From NCBI GenBank assembly GCA_017432615.1, contig JAFRIV010000045.1, positions 1 to 64,000 of the forward strand: 64,000 nucleotides of DNA, given 5' to 3'. Under the pieces are notes generated by a model. It did no database searches. It had not been told where the DNA came from and saw nothing but the letters and a program-made list of their open reading frames with translations. The position numbers and the translations under genes are program-made. Shown here piece after piece: positions 9,472 through 17,782 of this stretch; positions within the stretch are counted from its first letter, which is position 1, and every line of letters starts with the position of its first letter. The DNA comes from Oscillospiraceae bacterium (lineage in GTDB: Bacteria > Bacillota > Clostridia > Oscillospirales > Oscillospiraceae).

Positions 9472-10017
9472 ATGAAGAAGAACTGGGGAAATCTGTTGGC
9501 GGTCTTTTGCGTCATGGTCATATTTGCCATGATGCTGCCCGGTTTTTCTCTTGCGAAAGAGGAAGCCCCGGCACAGGATCCTGCCCCTGCTGCCTCGGCA
9601 GCAGAAACCCCGGCACAGGATGACTTCCCTGCCGGTACACCTGGGGAAGAATCGGTTGTCACGGAAGCTCCCGTGCAGGATGACGGGGAGGAAGTTCCCG
9701 CGCAGGATGACGGGGAGGAAGCACCCGCAGCAGAAGCCCCTTCCGATGAGAAGGCTCCTGAGGAAGTTTCTTCTGCCGAACAGGCAGCTGTTAAAAAAAC
9801 AGTTGTCATCGAACGTGTGACAGAGGGGGAGATCCGGGTCGGTGACAGGGTAACCTTTAAAGCAAAGGTGGAGGGATTTGTTAATCCGCAGTATCAGTGG
9901 CAGCTTTCCTCTGACCATGAAACGTGGGAAGACCTTGAAGGAGAGACAGGTGTCGAATGTGAGCTTGAGATCACCGGTACGCGCTGCTACATCCGTGTAG
10001 CCGTTACCGAGGCGTGA
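9472..10017 (+). CDS. Small secreted acidic-linker protein with Ig-like C-terminal module
   Basis: 181 aa: signal peptide (MKKNWGNLLAVFCVMVIF to SLA-KEE), then an Ala/Pro/Glu/Asp-rich linker (about 26-105) with a duplicated QDDGEE unit, then a compact beta module (about 108-181) with KVEGFV, YQWQLSSDHETWEDL and CYIRVAVTEA. The YQWQ.S.D..TW pattern is typical of bacterial Ig-like domains in surface proteins. Two further genes downstream (10050, 11436) have the same architecture, so this is the first member of a local paralogue family. It starts 30 bases after the binding-protein gene, so co-transcription is likely. Function unknown. Confidence 0.75.
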   Translation: MKKNWGNLLAVFCVMVIFAMMLPGFSLAKEEAPAQDPAPAASAAETPAQDDFPAGTPGEESVVTEAPVQDDGEEVPAQDDGEEAPAAEAPSDEKAPEEVSSAEQAAVKKTVVIERVTEGEIRVGDRVTFKAKVEGFVNPQYQWQLSSDHETWEDLEGETGVECELEITGTRCYIRVAVTEA

Positions 10018-10049
10018 TCTGTTCTGTGCAGAGAAAGGGGGTGGAGCCG

Positions 10050-11039
10050 GTGAAGAAAAAAAGAGTATTGAGTTTTCTCCTTGCCGGGTTGCTGCTTGCA
10101 GGTCTTTGCGTCTCCGCTTTTGCGGAAACAGTCTACAGCGGGTGGGAAGAAGTGATTGCGGTCTACCCTGCCGTGCAGAAGCCGGCTGTTCAGGAAGCAC
10201 CTGCCGCCGGAGAGGCAGCGTCCGAAAAGGAACCGGCAGAGAATGCCGATGATCCCAAGGATGTTAAAGCCTCTGAGGAAGGAGAAAATTCTGAGGAAGC
10301 GGAAGATCCCGAGAACCTGGAAGCTCCCGAGGATGTGGAAGAGCCCGAGGAAGTGGAAGCTCCCGAGGACGTCAAAGCTCCCGAGGACGCGGAAGAGCCT
10401 GAGGAAGTGGAAACTCCCGAGGACGTGGAAGAGTCCGAGAATGTAGAAGAACCTGAAAATGTGGAAGCTCCCGAGGACGCGGAAGAGCCTGAGGATATAG
10501 AAGACTCTGAGGGAGTGAACAACCCCAAGGAAGTGGAAGTTCCCGAGGCCGTGGAAGAGCCCGAGAATACGGAAGGGTCTGAGGCTGTTGAGGATCCAGA
10601 AAACCCGGAAGCTGCGGAAGACCCGTATGCGGAAGTAAAGGCCTTCCTTGCCCTCAGTGAGGAAGAGCAGGCGGCATACCTGGCCGCGCTTGAGGCTGCG
10701 GAAGATGTTGAGGCATATGAAGCATTCCTGGCTCTCTTGGAGGAATATCTGGCAGCCGAACAGCCTGCTGAGGAAGAGGAAGTGGAAGAAGCGGAGGAAG
10801 AACCCAGTGTCACCATTACCTCGGATCAGCGCGATGTGATGGAGGAGGGCGAGATCGTCACCCTCACCTCTGAACTGAAGGGTTTTGAAAAGTATGATGA
10901 ACTCCTCCTGGTCTGGGAAGTTGACCGCGGCGACGGCTGGGTCGAACTGGAAGAAAGCATCAATCAGCAGTCCTGGTCTTTCCCTGCCACGGCAGAATCC
11001 CTCACCTGGAACTGGCGTCTCAGCGTCTATTACCGTTGA
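10050..11039 (+). CDS. Secreted protein with long Glu/Pro repeat region and Ig-like C-terminus
   Basis: GTG 10050 is chosen: AAAGGGGGTGG lies just upstream and a signal peptide begins there (MKKKRVLSFLLAGLLLAGLC to AFA-ET). An earlier in-frame GTG at 10014 overlaps the previous stop and would spoil the signal. The 329-aa product contains about 130 residues of imperfect short repeats (APEDVEEPEEVE type), a helical segment (FLALSEEEQAAYLAALE, about 200-240) and a C-terminal beta module ending WNWRLSVYYR. The helical segment resembles one in the 11436 product (EKEEYLLSLTDENREALML). The repeats are a slippage-prone 18-base unit and probably vary in length between strains. Probably exported and extended. 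Function unknown. Confidence 0.72.
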   Translation: MKKKRVLSFLLAGLLLAGLCVSAFAETVYSGWEEVIAVYPAVQKPAVQEAPAAGEAASEKEPAENADDPKDVKASEEGENSEEAEDPENLEAPEDVEEPEEVEAPEDVKAPEDAEEPEEVETPEDVEESENVEEPENVEAPEDAEEPEDIEDSEGVNNPKEVEVPEAVEEPENTEGSEAVEDPENPEAAEDPYAEVKAFLALSEEEQAAYLAALEAAEDVEAYEAFLALLEEYLAAEQPAEEEEVEEAEEEPSVTITSDQRDVMEEGEIVTLTSELKGFEKYDELLLVWEVDRGDGWVELEESINQQSWSFPATAESLTWNWRLSVYYR

Positions 11040-11068
11040 CTCTTTCCTTTTTATAGATATACTGTTGT

Positions 11069-11097
11069 CCGCCCGGGTTTTCCCGGGTGGTTTTTTT
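11069..11097 (+). terminator. Rho-independent terminator of the secreted-protein cluster
   Basis: Nine-bp stem CCGCCCGGG / CCCGGGTGG (one G-T pair) with a TTTT loop, followed by seven T residues (11091-11097). A textbook intrinsic terminator. Confidence 0.93.
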
Positions 11098-11435
11098 GAA
11101 TCGAGATTATATTGTTTTCAATATCGTAACATTATATAAGAATATTTTCTTGTAATAGTATTAAAAGTATGTTATAAGTATATATTGTAATAGTGTAGGT
11201 GTCTACAAAATTAGATATAATTAACTAAAAACACAGAAAGAGGTTATCTGTACGGTTACATCAAACGAGAATATTTTTTCCAAAATCCAAGAAAATATTT
11301 TTACTTTTTTTGCATGTAACCGCTCGTGTAACTGGCTTGTGCTATAATGCAGCCGTAAACAGAAATTCTGTTATCAACAGGCCGCCTGTCGGTTCTGCCT
11401 CGGCCGCCTGATCTGTAGAATAGGAGGATATAGAA
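11098..11435 (+). promoter_or_regulatory. AT-rich upstream region with extended -10 promoter and wide inverted repeat
   Basis: This 338-base gap has no credible ORF. An extended -10 (TGCTATAAT, 11340-11348) lies about 90 bases before the 11436 gene. Just upstream, CGGTTACAT (11253-11261) and ATGTAACCG (11314-11322) form a perfect 9-bp inverted repeat 52 bases apart. The interval contains a second AT-rich pair (AATATTTTTTC and GAAAATATT). The arrangement suggests a looping operator or a large stem. No good -35 is seen, consistent with an extended -10 or an activator-dependent promoter. Confidence 0.6.
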
Positions 11436-12389
11436 ATGAAGAAAAGCTGGAAGCTTACCCTTTCCGCACTTTGCTTGCTTGCCTTGCTGGTGTGCATGCT
11501 GACTGTCGCAGCCTTTGCGGAACATACCGAATTTGTTGAAGAGACGGTTACTTACTCCGAGCCGGCCCCTGTTTATGAAGAGCCTGCTCCGGCGCCTGCT
11601 GAAGAGGAACCTGCTCCCGCAGCGGAAGAGACGGACTCCGCAGCCGAAGAAGTTCCCACTGTGGAAGAGACGGTAGCCGAGGAGCCCGCTGAAGAAGTTG
11701 TTCCTGCAGCCGACCCCGAGGATGAAGCGGCAGCCGACCCTGCTGACGAAGTCCCCGCTGCTGAAGAGACTTCAGCCGAGGAGCCCGTTGAAGAAGTTGT
11801 TGAAGAAGAGGCCGTTGAGGCACCCTTTGATGTGGAAGAAGCGTATCATTATTACATCTCTCTTGAAACCGAAGCCGAGAAGGAGGAATATCTCCTCTCC
11901 CTGACGGACGAGAATCGTGAAGCGCTCATGCTCTACATCCGCGAGAAGGAAGCCGAAGCCGTCGACCTTGCCGAAGCGGAAGCTGCAGAGGATGCCGCCC
12001 CGGCAGAGCCGGAAGTCGCTGACGAAGTTCCCGCCGCTGCCTCCGGGGCAGAGGAACCCGCAGAAGTTGGAGATGCAGCCGAAGCCGAAGTTCTTGATGC
12101 AGCCGACGACCTCGTCGAGATTGATGACTATGAAACTCCTCTCGGTCTTGTGCAGGGTGTCAACATCTGGCATGAGTGTCTCAGCGGAGGCGAAGTCGGT
12201 ATCGGCAGCCAGATCTGCTTCTACTCCGAAGTGCAGGGTGTAGTTCCTGCCGGTGCAGCCTTCCAGTGGCAGGTTTCCGCTGACGGCGAAACCTGGACGG
12301 ATATCGCCGGTGCCACGGATACAACTTATATTATCACCGTGGATCAGGAAAATGTCGCCAATCTCTGGCGCGTACAGGTCAGCATCTGA
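11436..12389 (+). CDS. Secreted acidic-linker protein with DDYETPLGL motif and Ig-like module
   Basis: 317 aa: signal peptide (MKKSWKLTLSALCLLALLVC to AFA-EHT), Glu/Ala/Pro-rich linker (about 30-130), helical segment (about 130-165), second acidic linker, the motif VEIDDYETPLGL (about 227-238), a short spacer with HECLS, and an Ig-like module (FQWQVSADGETWTDIAGATDTTY, ending WRVQVSI). It is the third local paralogue after 9472 and 10050, but has its own promoter. The DDYETPLGL then ECL order also occurs at the extreme C-terminus of the first protein in the window (EDYQTALGL, ECLE). RBS AGGAGG precedes ATG 11436. Extracellular; role unknown. Confidence 0.75.
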   Translation: MKKSWKLTLSALCLLALLVCMLTVAAFAEHTEFVEETVTYSEPAPVYEEPAPAPAEEEPAPAAEETDSAAEEVPTVEETVAEEPAEEVVPAADPEDEAAADPADEVPAAEETSAEEPVEEVVEEEAVEAPFDVEEAYHYYISLETEAEKEEYLLSLTDENREALMLYIREKEAEAVDLAEAEAAEDAAPAEPEVADEVPAAASGAEEPAEVGDAAEAEVLDAADDLVEIDDYETPLGLVQGVNIWHECLSGGEVGIGSQICFYSEVQGVVPAGAAFQWQVSADGETWTDIAGATDTTYIITVDQENVANLWRVQVSI

Positions 12390-12419
12390 TCTTTCTTACC
12401 CCTTTAAAACAAAATAACG

Positions 12420-12445
12420 CCCTCCCGGGACGCCCCCTGGGAGGG
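12420..12445 (+). terminator. GC-rich hairpin after the secreted protein gene
   Basis: CCCTCCC (12420-12426) pairs with GGGAGGG (12439-12445), extended by GGG/CCC with a bulge. There is no T run on the + strand, so termination is probable but not certain. Confidence 0.55.
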
Positions 12446-12504
12446 TTACCCATATAAAGTTAAAAAAATCTTTTAAAAAATCTCTCATTTTGGTAAAATT
12501 CTTC

Positions 12505-12533
12505 TTGACTTACAGCGCCTGATTTGGTACAAT
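12505..12533 (+). promoter_or_regulatory. Promoter of the S10 ribosomal operon
   Basis: TTGACT (12505-12510), 17-bp spacer, TACAAT (12528-12533). It lies about 290 bases upstream of rpsJ and is the only strong promoter seen before the operon. Confidence 0.82.
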
Positions 12534-12539
12534 ATCCAA

Positions 12540-12823
12540 GCTTGTGCGGGAATGCACAGGTATTGCGTTGAAGCGGGAGATTGCTCGCAGCGTGCGAGGT
12601 AACTTCCGTGGAGTATGTCCGGTGTCTCATCGCTTTGGGGCACGCAATCGGGCGGCTGAGGTCTTTCCTACGTGCATGCGGTTCTACGCGTATATCGCAG
12701 GAAAAAGACAACCGGCCAGAAAGCCGGTTTGTTTTTTGCACCTGGTCTGATACGCACGGATGTGTGTATGAAATCCTCACCGTACGCAAAGAAAAACGTA
12801 CGATAAGAAAAAGGAGAAAAACA
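12540..12823 (+). promoter_or_regulatory. Long leader of the S10 operon with an internal terminator-like attenuator
   Basis: The roughly 285-base leader has no RBS-backed ORF. At 12710-12737 an AACCGGC / GCCGGTT hairpin (6-base loop) is followed by TTTGTTTTTT, an intrinsic terminator about 90 bases before rpsJ. Transcription must read through it. A second small stem (CGTACG repeated at about 12780-12803) lies near the RBS. The arrangement fits attenuation control. Leader control by L4 is known for gamma-proteobacterial S10 operons; the mechanism here is unknown. Confidence 0.65.
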
Positions 12824-13144
12824 ATGGCAACCACCAACGGAAAAAACATGATTCGCATTCGCCTCAAGGCCTATGACCACCAGCTGATCGACAAGGCTGC
12901 AGAAAAGATCGTCGAAGCGGCAAAGCGCACGGAAGCAAAAGTTTCCGGCCCCATTCCTCTGCCGACGAAGACGGAGATCGTCACGATCCTTCGTGCCGTC
13001 CATAAGTATAAGGACAGCCGTGAGCAGTTTGAGCGCCGCACCCACAAGCGCCTGATTGACATCATGAGCCCCACCCAGAAGACGGTCGAAGCCCTGATGA
13101 ACCTCGAAGTCCCCGCAGGCGTTGAGATTGAGATCAAGCTCTGA
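12824..13144 (+). CDS. rpsJ: Ribosomal protein S10 (also NusE)
   Basis: 106 aa with the S10 core [28 protein letters not shown] and [12 protein letters not shown]. It is a 30S head protein and, as NusE, part of the antitermination complex. ATG 12824 follows AAGGAG. It begins with a few extra residues (MATTNGKN) before the usual start. First gene of the S10-spc-alpha superoperon. The next gene is 148 bases away, unusually far. Confidence 0.97.
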   Translation: MATTNGKNMIRIRLKAYDHQLIDKAAEKIVEAAKRTEAKVSGPIPLPTKTEIVTILRAVHKYKDSREQFERRTHKRLIDIMSPTQKTVEALMNLEVPAGVEIEIKL

Positions 13145-13292
13145 TCCCGGCAGTCCCTACATTATTTATTATTAATTTGTTATGACCCTTTTTCCGCATG
13201 TCTTGCGAATGCGGAAGGGTTAAGTTGCCAGCCTCCGGCCGTGCCCAATGCGTGCCATGCTAGGTAACCAATAACCAACAGGAGGAGATAGA
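13145..13292 (+). promoter_or_regulatory. 148-base rpsJ-rplC intergenic region with hairpin
   Basis: This gap is much longer than the other spacers in the operon. It holds an imperfect stem (ACCCTTTTTCCGCAT near 13180 with ATGCGGAAGGGT ending near 13222). No T run follows. It could be a processing site, a pause, or an internal regulatory element. No convincing promoter was found. Confidence 0.45.
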
Positions 13293-14021
13293 ATGAAGAA
13301 AGCCATCATTGGCAAAAAAGTCGGCATGACTCAGATTTTTGACGAAGCCGGCAAGGTCATTCCTGTCACTGTCATCGAAGCCGGTCCCTGCGTGGTCACC
13401 GCCAAGATGTCGGAAGAGAAGGAAGGCTACAAAGCGATCCAGCTCGGCTACGAAGAAGTTGCCGAAAAGAAGCTCACCAAGCCGGAGCAGGGCCACCTGA
13501 AGAAGGCGGGCGTCGGCATGATGAAGCACCTCAAAGAGTTCCGCCTTGCGGAAACGGACAAGTTTGAAGTCGGCGATGTGCTGAAAGCGGATGTGTTCGC
13601 GGAAGGCGACAAAGTCGATGTAACCGGTACGAGCAAAGGCCACGGCTATGCAGGCGTTATCAAACGTTTCGGCCAAGGCCGTACGCCTACCAGCCACGGC
13701 GGTGGTCCTGTCCATCGTCATGCAGGCTCCATGGGCTCCAGCACGGATCCCTCCCGCATTTTCCCGGGAAAGAAGCAGGCAGGCCATATGGGTGTTGAGC
13801 AGGTTACCGTTCAGAATCTTGACATCGTCAAGGTAGATGCAGAGCTGAATCTTATCGCGATCCGCGGTGCGGTTCCCGGCCCCAAGGGCAGCATCGTCTA
13901 CATCAAGGACACCGTCAAGACCCAGCCGGTCAAGAAGGGCGAGGCAGCAGGCATCTCCCTCAACCCGCAGAAGGCTTCCGCCCGTGTCAACCCGCAGAAG
14001 GCTTCCGCTCGTACGAAATAA
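13293..14021 (+). CDS. rplC: Ribosomal protein L3 with duplicated C-terminal extension
   Basis: L3 is a 50S protein that helps nucleate 23S rRNA folding near the peptidyl transferase centre. The core is clear (KKVGMTQIFDEAGKVIPVTVIEAGPC, the loop GRTPTSHGGGPVHRHAGSMGSS). At 242 aa it is some 30 residues longer than usual. The excess is a C-terminal tail containing two in-tandem copies of NPQKASAR, encoded by a 27-bp direct duplication (13962-13988 and 13989-14015). RBS GGAGGAG. Co-transcribed with rplD. Confidence 0.97.
   Translation: MKKAIIGKKVGMTQIFDEAGKVIPVTVIEAGPCVVTAKMSEEKEGYKAIQLGYEEVAEKKLTKPEQGHLKKAGVGMMKHLKEFRLAETDKFEVGDVLKADVFAEGDKVDVTGTSKGHGYAGVIKRFGQGRTPTSHGGGPVHRHAGSMGSSTDPSRIFPGKKQAGHMGVEQVTVQNLDIVKVDAELNLIAIRGAVPGPKGSIVYIKDTVKTQPVKKGEAAGISLNPQKASARVNPQKASARTK
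13962..14015 (+). repeat. 27-bp tandem duplication inside rplC
   Basis: Two copies of a 27-bp unit beginning AACCCGCAGAAGGCTTCCGC differ only near their 3' ends. They are in frame and add a lysine/arginine-bearing repeat to the L3 tail. Confidence 0.9.
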
Positions 14022-14040
14022 GGAAAGGAGAGCAGCATAA

Positions 14041-14664
14041 ATGCCTAAAGCAAAACTTTTTAACATGGCCGGCCAGCAGGTCGGTGAAGTCGAGCTCTCC
14101 GAAAGCGTTTTCGGTATTGAGCCGAACAAAAGCGTTCTCCATGATTCCGTCAAGAATCACCTGGCAAATTGCCGTCAGGGCACGCAGAGCGCTCTTACCA
14201 AGGGTGAAGTCAGCTTCACCACGAAGAAGCCCTGGCGCCAGAAGGGTACCGGCCGTGCTCGTGCCGGGTATGCCGGTGCACCGGAGTGGACGCACGGCGG
14301 CGTAGCATTCGCCCCGAAGCCCCGGGATTACAGCTACACGCTGAACAAAAAGGTCAGACGGCTCGCACTGAAGTCTGCGCTCTCTGCAAAAGCGGCCGAG
14401 AATGAAGTCCTGGTAATCGACGGCCTGAAGGTCGACGAGATCAAGACGAAGGTCTTCAAAGAGTTCCTGACGAAGATCGGCGTGAATGGCAAAGCACTTG
14501 TTGTCACCGAAGCGGTTGATGAAAAGGTTGTCAAGTCTGCCCGCAACATTGCCGGTGTTGAGACGACGACGGCTACGATCCTCAGCCCGTACATGATTCT
14601 CACGAACGGTGTGATGGTAGTCGACAAGGCTGCACTTGCCAAGATTGAGGAGGTGTTCGCCTGA
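14041..14664 (+). CDS. rplD: Ribosomal protein L4
   Basis: 207 aa, normal length. The conserved L4 core is present ([30 protein letters not shown]). Its extended loop lines the 50S exit tunnel. In some bacteria L4 represses its own operon through the S10 leader, which makes the terminator in the leader here of interest. Its TGA stop overlaps the ATG of rplW by one base. Confidence 0.97.
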   Translation: MPKAKLFNMAGQQVGEVELSESVFGIEPNKSVLHDSVKNHLANCRQGTQSALTKGEVSFTTKKPWRQKGTGRARAGYAGAPEWTHGGVAFAPKPRDYSYTLNKKVRRLALKSALSAKAAENEVLVIDGLKVDEIKTKVFKEFLTKIGVNGKALVVTEAVDEKVVKSARNIAGVETTTATILSPYMILTNGVMVVDKAALAKIEEVFA

Positions 14665-14960
14665 TGAAAACCGCGTATGATATTGTGATCCGCCCGATCA
14701 TCACCGAGCAGTCCATGGAAGATCTGGACATCAAAAAGTACGCCTTCGAAGTTGCGAAGGACGCCAACAAGATCGAGATCCGCAAGGCAATCGAAGAGAT
14801 CTTTGATGTGAAAGTCATCAATGTTACCACGGAGAACGTCAGAGGCAAGGAAAAGCGTCAGGGTGCTTATCCCGCCGGGAAGACGGCTTCCTGGAAAAAG
14901 GCGATTGTCAAGCTCAGCGCTGACTCCAAGAACATTGAACTGTTCGAAGGCATGGCATAA
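14664..14960 (+). CDS. rplW: Ribosomal protein L23
   Basis: 98 aa. [22 protein letters not shown] and the later [13 protein letters not shown] region identify L23, the 50S exit-site protein that docks trigger factor and SRP. Start and stop codons overlap with rplD (TGATG), indicating translational coupling. Confidence 0.96.
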   Translation: MKTAYDIVIRPIITEQSMEDLDIKKYAFEVAKDANKIEIRKAIEEIFDVKVINVTTENVRGKEKRQGAYPAGKTASWKKAIVKLSADSKNIELFEGMA

Positions 14961-14973
14961 GGAGGATTGAAGA

Positions 14974-15810
14974 ATGTCTATTAAAACTTACAGACCGACC
15001 ACTCCTGCCAGAAGAGGAATGACGGTTTCCGGCTTTGACGGAATCGACAAACATGCTCAGCCTGAGAAGAGTCTGCTTGAAGTTCTGAAGAAGCACTCCG
15101 GCCGTAACAGTTATGGCCGCATCACGGTTCGCCACCAGGGCGGCGGTAATCGCAAAAAATACCGCGTGATCGACTTTAAACGCAATAAGGTCGATATGCC
15201 TGCCAAGGTCGTCCGTCTGGAATATGACCCGAACCGCAGCGCATTCATCGCACTGTGCGAGTATGAAGATGGCGAACTCCGCTACATCCTGGCTCCGGTC
15301 GGCCTTGCAGAAGGCGATACGATTGTCTCCGGAGCCGGCGCCGATATCAAGCCGGGCAACGCTCTTCCCCTTGCCAATATTCCGGTCGGTACGGTGATTC
15401 ACAACATTGAGCTCTATCCCGGAAAGGGCGCACAGCTTGTCCGCTCTGCAGGTGTGGCAGCTCAGCTGATGGCAAAAGAAAACGGCATGGCAACGGTTCG
15501 TCTGCCTTCCGGAGAGATGCGCAAGGTCCGTCTCGGCTGCATGGCTACGATCGGCCAGGTCGGCAACATCGACCATGCGAATATCCACCTCGGCAAGGCC
15601 GGCCGCAAACGCCACATGGGCATTCGCCCGACGGTCCGCGGTTCTGTTATGAACCCGGTTGACCACCCCCACGGCGGTGGCGAAGGCAAGTCTCCTGTCG
15701 GCCGTCCCGGCCCTGTAACTCCTTGGGGTAAGCCGGCACTCGGTTACAAGACACGCAAGACGAAGAATCGCACCGATAAGTTCATCGTCAAGCGCCGCAA
15801 CGCAAAGTAA
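14974..15810 (+). CDS. rplB: Ribosomal protein L2
   Basis: 278 aa. The motifs [21 protein letters not shown] and [14 protein letters not shown] are the L2 signatures; the His in the latter lies near the peptidyl transferase centre. L2 is needed for subunit joining. RBS GGAGG, 13 bases after rplW. Confidence 0.98.
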   Translation: MSIKTYRPTTPARRGMTVSGFDGIDKHAQPEKSLLEVLKKHSGRNSYGRITVRHQGGGNRKKYRVIDFKRNKVDMPAKVVRLEYDPNRSAFIALCEYEDGELRYILAPVGLAEGDTIVSGAGADIKPGNALPLANIPVGTVIHNIELYPGKGAQLVRSAGVAAQLMAKENGMATVRLPSGEMRKVRLGCMATIGQVGNIDHANIHLGKAGRKRHMGIRPTVRGSVMNPVDHPHGGGEGKSPVGRPGPVTPWGKPALGYKTRKTKNRTDKFIVKRRNAK

Positions 15811-15825
15811 GGAGGGAAAAGGACT

Positions 15826-16098
15826 ATGAGCAGAAGTATTAAAAAAGGCCCCTTCGCAGCTCCTGAGCTTCTGAAGAGAGTCGATGAAATGAATAAGACC
15901 GGCAACAAGCAGGTCGTTAAAACGTGGTCTCGCGCCTCTACTATTTTCCCGTCCTTTGTCGGTCATACGATCGCGGTTCATGACGGCCACCGCCATGTTC
16001 CCGTATATGTTACGGAAGATATGGTTGGCCACAAGCTCGGTGAGTTTGCACCGACCCGCACTTTCCGCGGCCACTCCGGCAGCAAGACCGGTAAGTGA
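15826..16098 (+). CDS. rpsS: Ribosomal protein S19
   Basis: 90 aa, typical. [26 protein letters not shown] and [15 protein letters not shown] identify S19, which contacts S13 and tRNA in the 30S head. RBS GGAGG. Confidence 0.97.
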   Translation: MSRSIKKGPFAAPELLKRVDEMNKTGNKQVVKTWSRASTIFPSFVGHTIAVHDGHRHVPVYVTEDMVGHKLGEFAPTRTFRGHSGSKTGK

Positions 16099-16109
16099 GG
16101 AGGATACAC

Positions 16110-16457
16110 ATGGACGAAAAGAAAATTGCTTACGCAGAGCATAAATATGCCCGCATTTCTCCCCGCAAGGTTGAGATTATCTGCAATATGATCCGCGGAA
16201 AAGACGCAAACGTTGCCATGGCAATGATGGAGAACACCCCGAAAGCCGGCTGCGAGCTTATGATCAAAGTGCTGAAAAGCGCAATGGCAAACGCAGAGAA
16301 CAACTTCGAGATGGATCCGGAAAAGCTTTACGTCTGCACGACTTATGCCGGTGCCGGCCCGATCCTCAAGAGAGGCAGACCCAGAGCACAGGGCAGAATG
16401 TACCGCATCAACAAACGCACCAGCCACATCTACATTGCCGTGGCTGAGAGAGAGTAA
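16110..16457 (+). CDS. rplV: Ribosomal protein L22
   Basis: ATG 16110 is preferred to the in-frame GTG at 16095, which overlaps the rpsS stop; GAGGAGG lies at the right distance from ATG. The 115-aa product has [18 protein letters not shown] and the tunnel-loop region [22 protein letters not shown]22 forms part of the exit-tunnel constriction. Confidence 0.97.
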   Translation: MDEKKIAYAEHKYARISPRKVEIICNMIRGKDANVAMAMMENTPKAGCELMIKVLKSAMANAENNFEMDPEKLYVCTTYAGAGPILKRGRPRAQGRMYRINKRTSHIYIAVAERE

Positions 16458-16474
16458 GGGAAGGAGGCAGAATC

Positions 16475-17353
16475 ATGGGACAGAAGGTCCACCCGCATGG
16501 GTTGCGCGTTGGCGTTATTAAAGACTGGGATTCCAGATGGTACGCCAGAGAAGACAAGGTCGGCGATCTGATCGTCGAAGACTACAACATTCGTAAATAT
16601 CTTAAGAAGGCCCTATATTCCGCCGGCGTCCCCACCATCGAGATCGAGCGTGATTCCGCAAAGGTTCGCATCTACATCCACTGCTCAAGACCCGGTGTTG
16701 TTATCGGAAAAGGCGGAGAAGAGATCACGAAACTGGAAGCCGCAGTCAGCAAGATGATCGGCAAGACGGTAAAGATCTCCATTATTGAAGAGCGTACGCC
16801 GGACACCAATGCACAGCTGGTTGCCGAGAATATTGCCCAGCAGCTTGAAAAGCGCATCGGTTTCCGCCGCGCAATGAAGAATGCAATGGGCCGCGCCATG
16901 AGAATGGGCGCACGCGGCATCAAAATCAAGTGCGGCGGCCGTCTCGGCGGTGCAGAAATTGCCCGCAGCGAGACGTACCACGAAGGGACCATTCCTCTGC
17001 AGACGATCCGCGCTGATATCGACTACGGCTTTGCCGAGGCTGACACCACTTACGGCCGTATCGGCATCAAGGTCTGGATCTACAAAGGCGAAGTTCTTTC
17101 CCAGACGCTGCGCACTACTCCGCGCACGATGGATCTGAGCAAGCCGCAGGGCGAGCGCCGCAGAAGAGATGACCGCCGTCAGGGTGATCGCAGAGGCAGC
17201 TTCAACCGTGACAACCGTCAGGGCGGCTACAACCGCGATAACCGTGACAACCGCCAGGGCCAGGGCAGCTACAGCAACAGACCGTCCTTTCAGAACGGCG
17301 AACGCCGTGCACCCCGTGCAGCAGCACCGGCACAGGAAGGAGGCAATAACTGA
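16475..17353 (+). CDS. rpsC: Ribosomal protein S3 with Arg/Gly/Asn-rich tail
   Basis: [20 protein letters not shown] and the KH domain ([15 protein letters not shown]) identify S3, which helps form the mRNA entry channel. The family core ends near residue 220. This protein continues to 292 with a low-complexity tail made of repeated RDNRQGG/NRDNRDN units followed by an Ala/Pro segment. Such a basic disordered tail could bind RNA; that is inference. Its stop overlaps rplP by one base (TGATG). Confidence 0.97.
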   Translation: MGQKVHPHGLRVGVIKDWDSRWYAREDKVGDLIVEDYNIRKYLKKALYSAGVPTIEIERDSAKVRIYIHCSRPGVVIGKGGEEITKLEAAVSKMIGKTVKISIIEERTPDTNAQLVAENIAQQLEKRIGFRRAMKNAMGRAMRMGARGIKIKCGGRLGGAEIARSETYHEGTIPLQTIRADIDYGFAEADTTYGRIGIKVWIYKGEVLSQTLRTTPRTMDLSKPQGERRRRDDRRQGDRRGSFNRDNRQGGYNRDNRDNRQGQGSYSNRPSFQNGERRAPRAAAPAQEGGNN

Positions 17354-17781
17354 TGTTAATGCCGAAAAGAGTTAAATACCGCAGAGTTCAGCGCGGCCGC
17401 ATGAAGGGCAAAGCGACACGCGGCAACGTTGTAACTTACGGTGAGTTTGGCCTCCAGGCTTCAGAGCCGGGCTGGATCACTTCCAACCAGATCGAGGCCG
17501 CTCGTATCGCCATGACGCGTTACACCAAGCGTGGCGGTCAGGTATGGATCAAGATCTTCCCGGACAAGCCGGTTACTGCGAAGCCCGCCGAGACCCGTAT
17601 GGGTTCCGGTAAAGGTTCTCCGGAGTACTGGGTGTCTGTCGTGAAGCCGGGCAGAGTGATGTTTGAGATCGCTGGCGTCCCCGAGGAGACGGCACGTGAA
17701 GCTCTTCGTCTCGCCAGCCACAAGCTTCCTATCAAGACGAAGATCGTCGCAAAGGAAGCTGCAGAAGGAGAGGTTGAATAA
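17353..17781 (+). CDS. rplP: Ribosomal protein L16
   Basis: 142 aa: [53 protein letters not shown]16 contacts the A-site tRNA in the 50S subunit. Coupled to rpsC by a TGATG overlap. Confidence 0.97.
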   Translation: MLMPKRVKYRRVQRGRMKGKATRGNVVTYGEFGLQASEPGWITSNQIEAARIAMTRYTKRGGQVWIKIFPDKPVTAKPAETRMGSGKGSPEYWVSVVKPGRVMFEIAGVPEETAREALRLASHKLPIKTKIVAKEAAEGEVE

Positions 17782-17782
17782 G

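Noticed and set aside
10250..10620. Regular short repeats that could suggest a CRISPR or satellite array
   Set aside because: The units are in frame with a secreted protein and code for Glu/Pro-rich repeats; no unique spacers are present.
14914..16074. 386-codon minus-strand ORF across rplW, rplB and rpsS
   Set aside because: Antisense shadow of conserved ribosomal genes; no recognisable motif.
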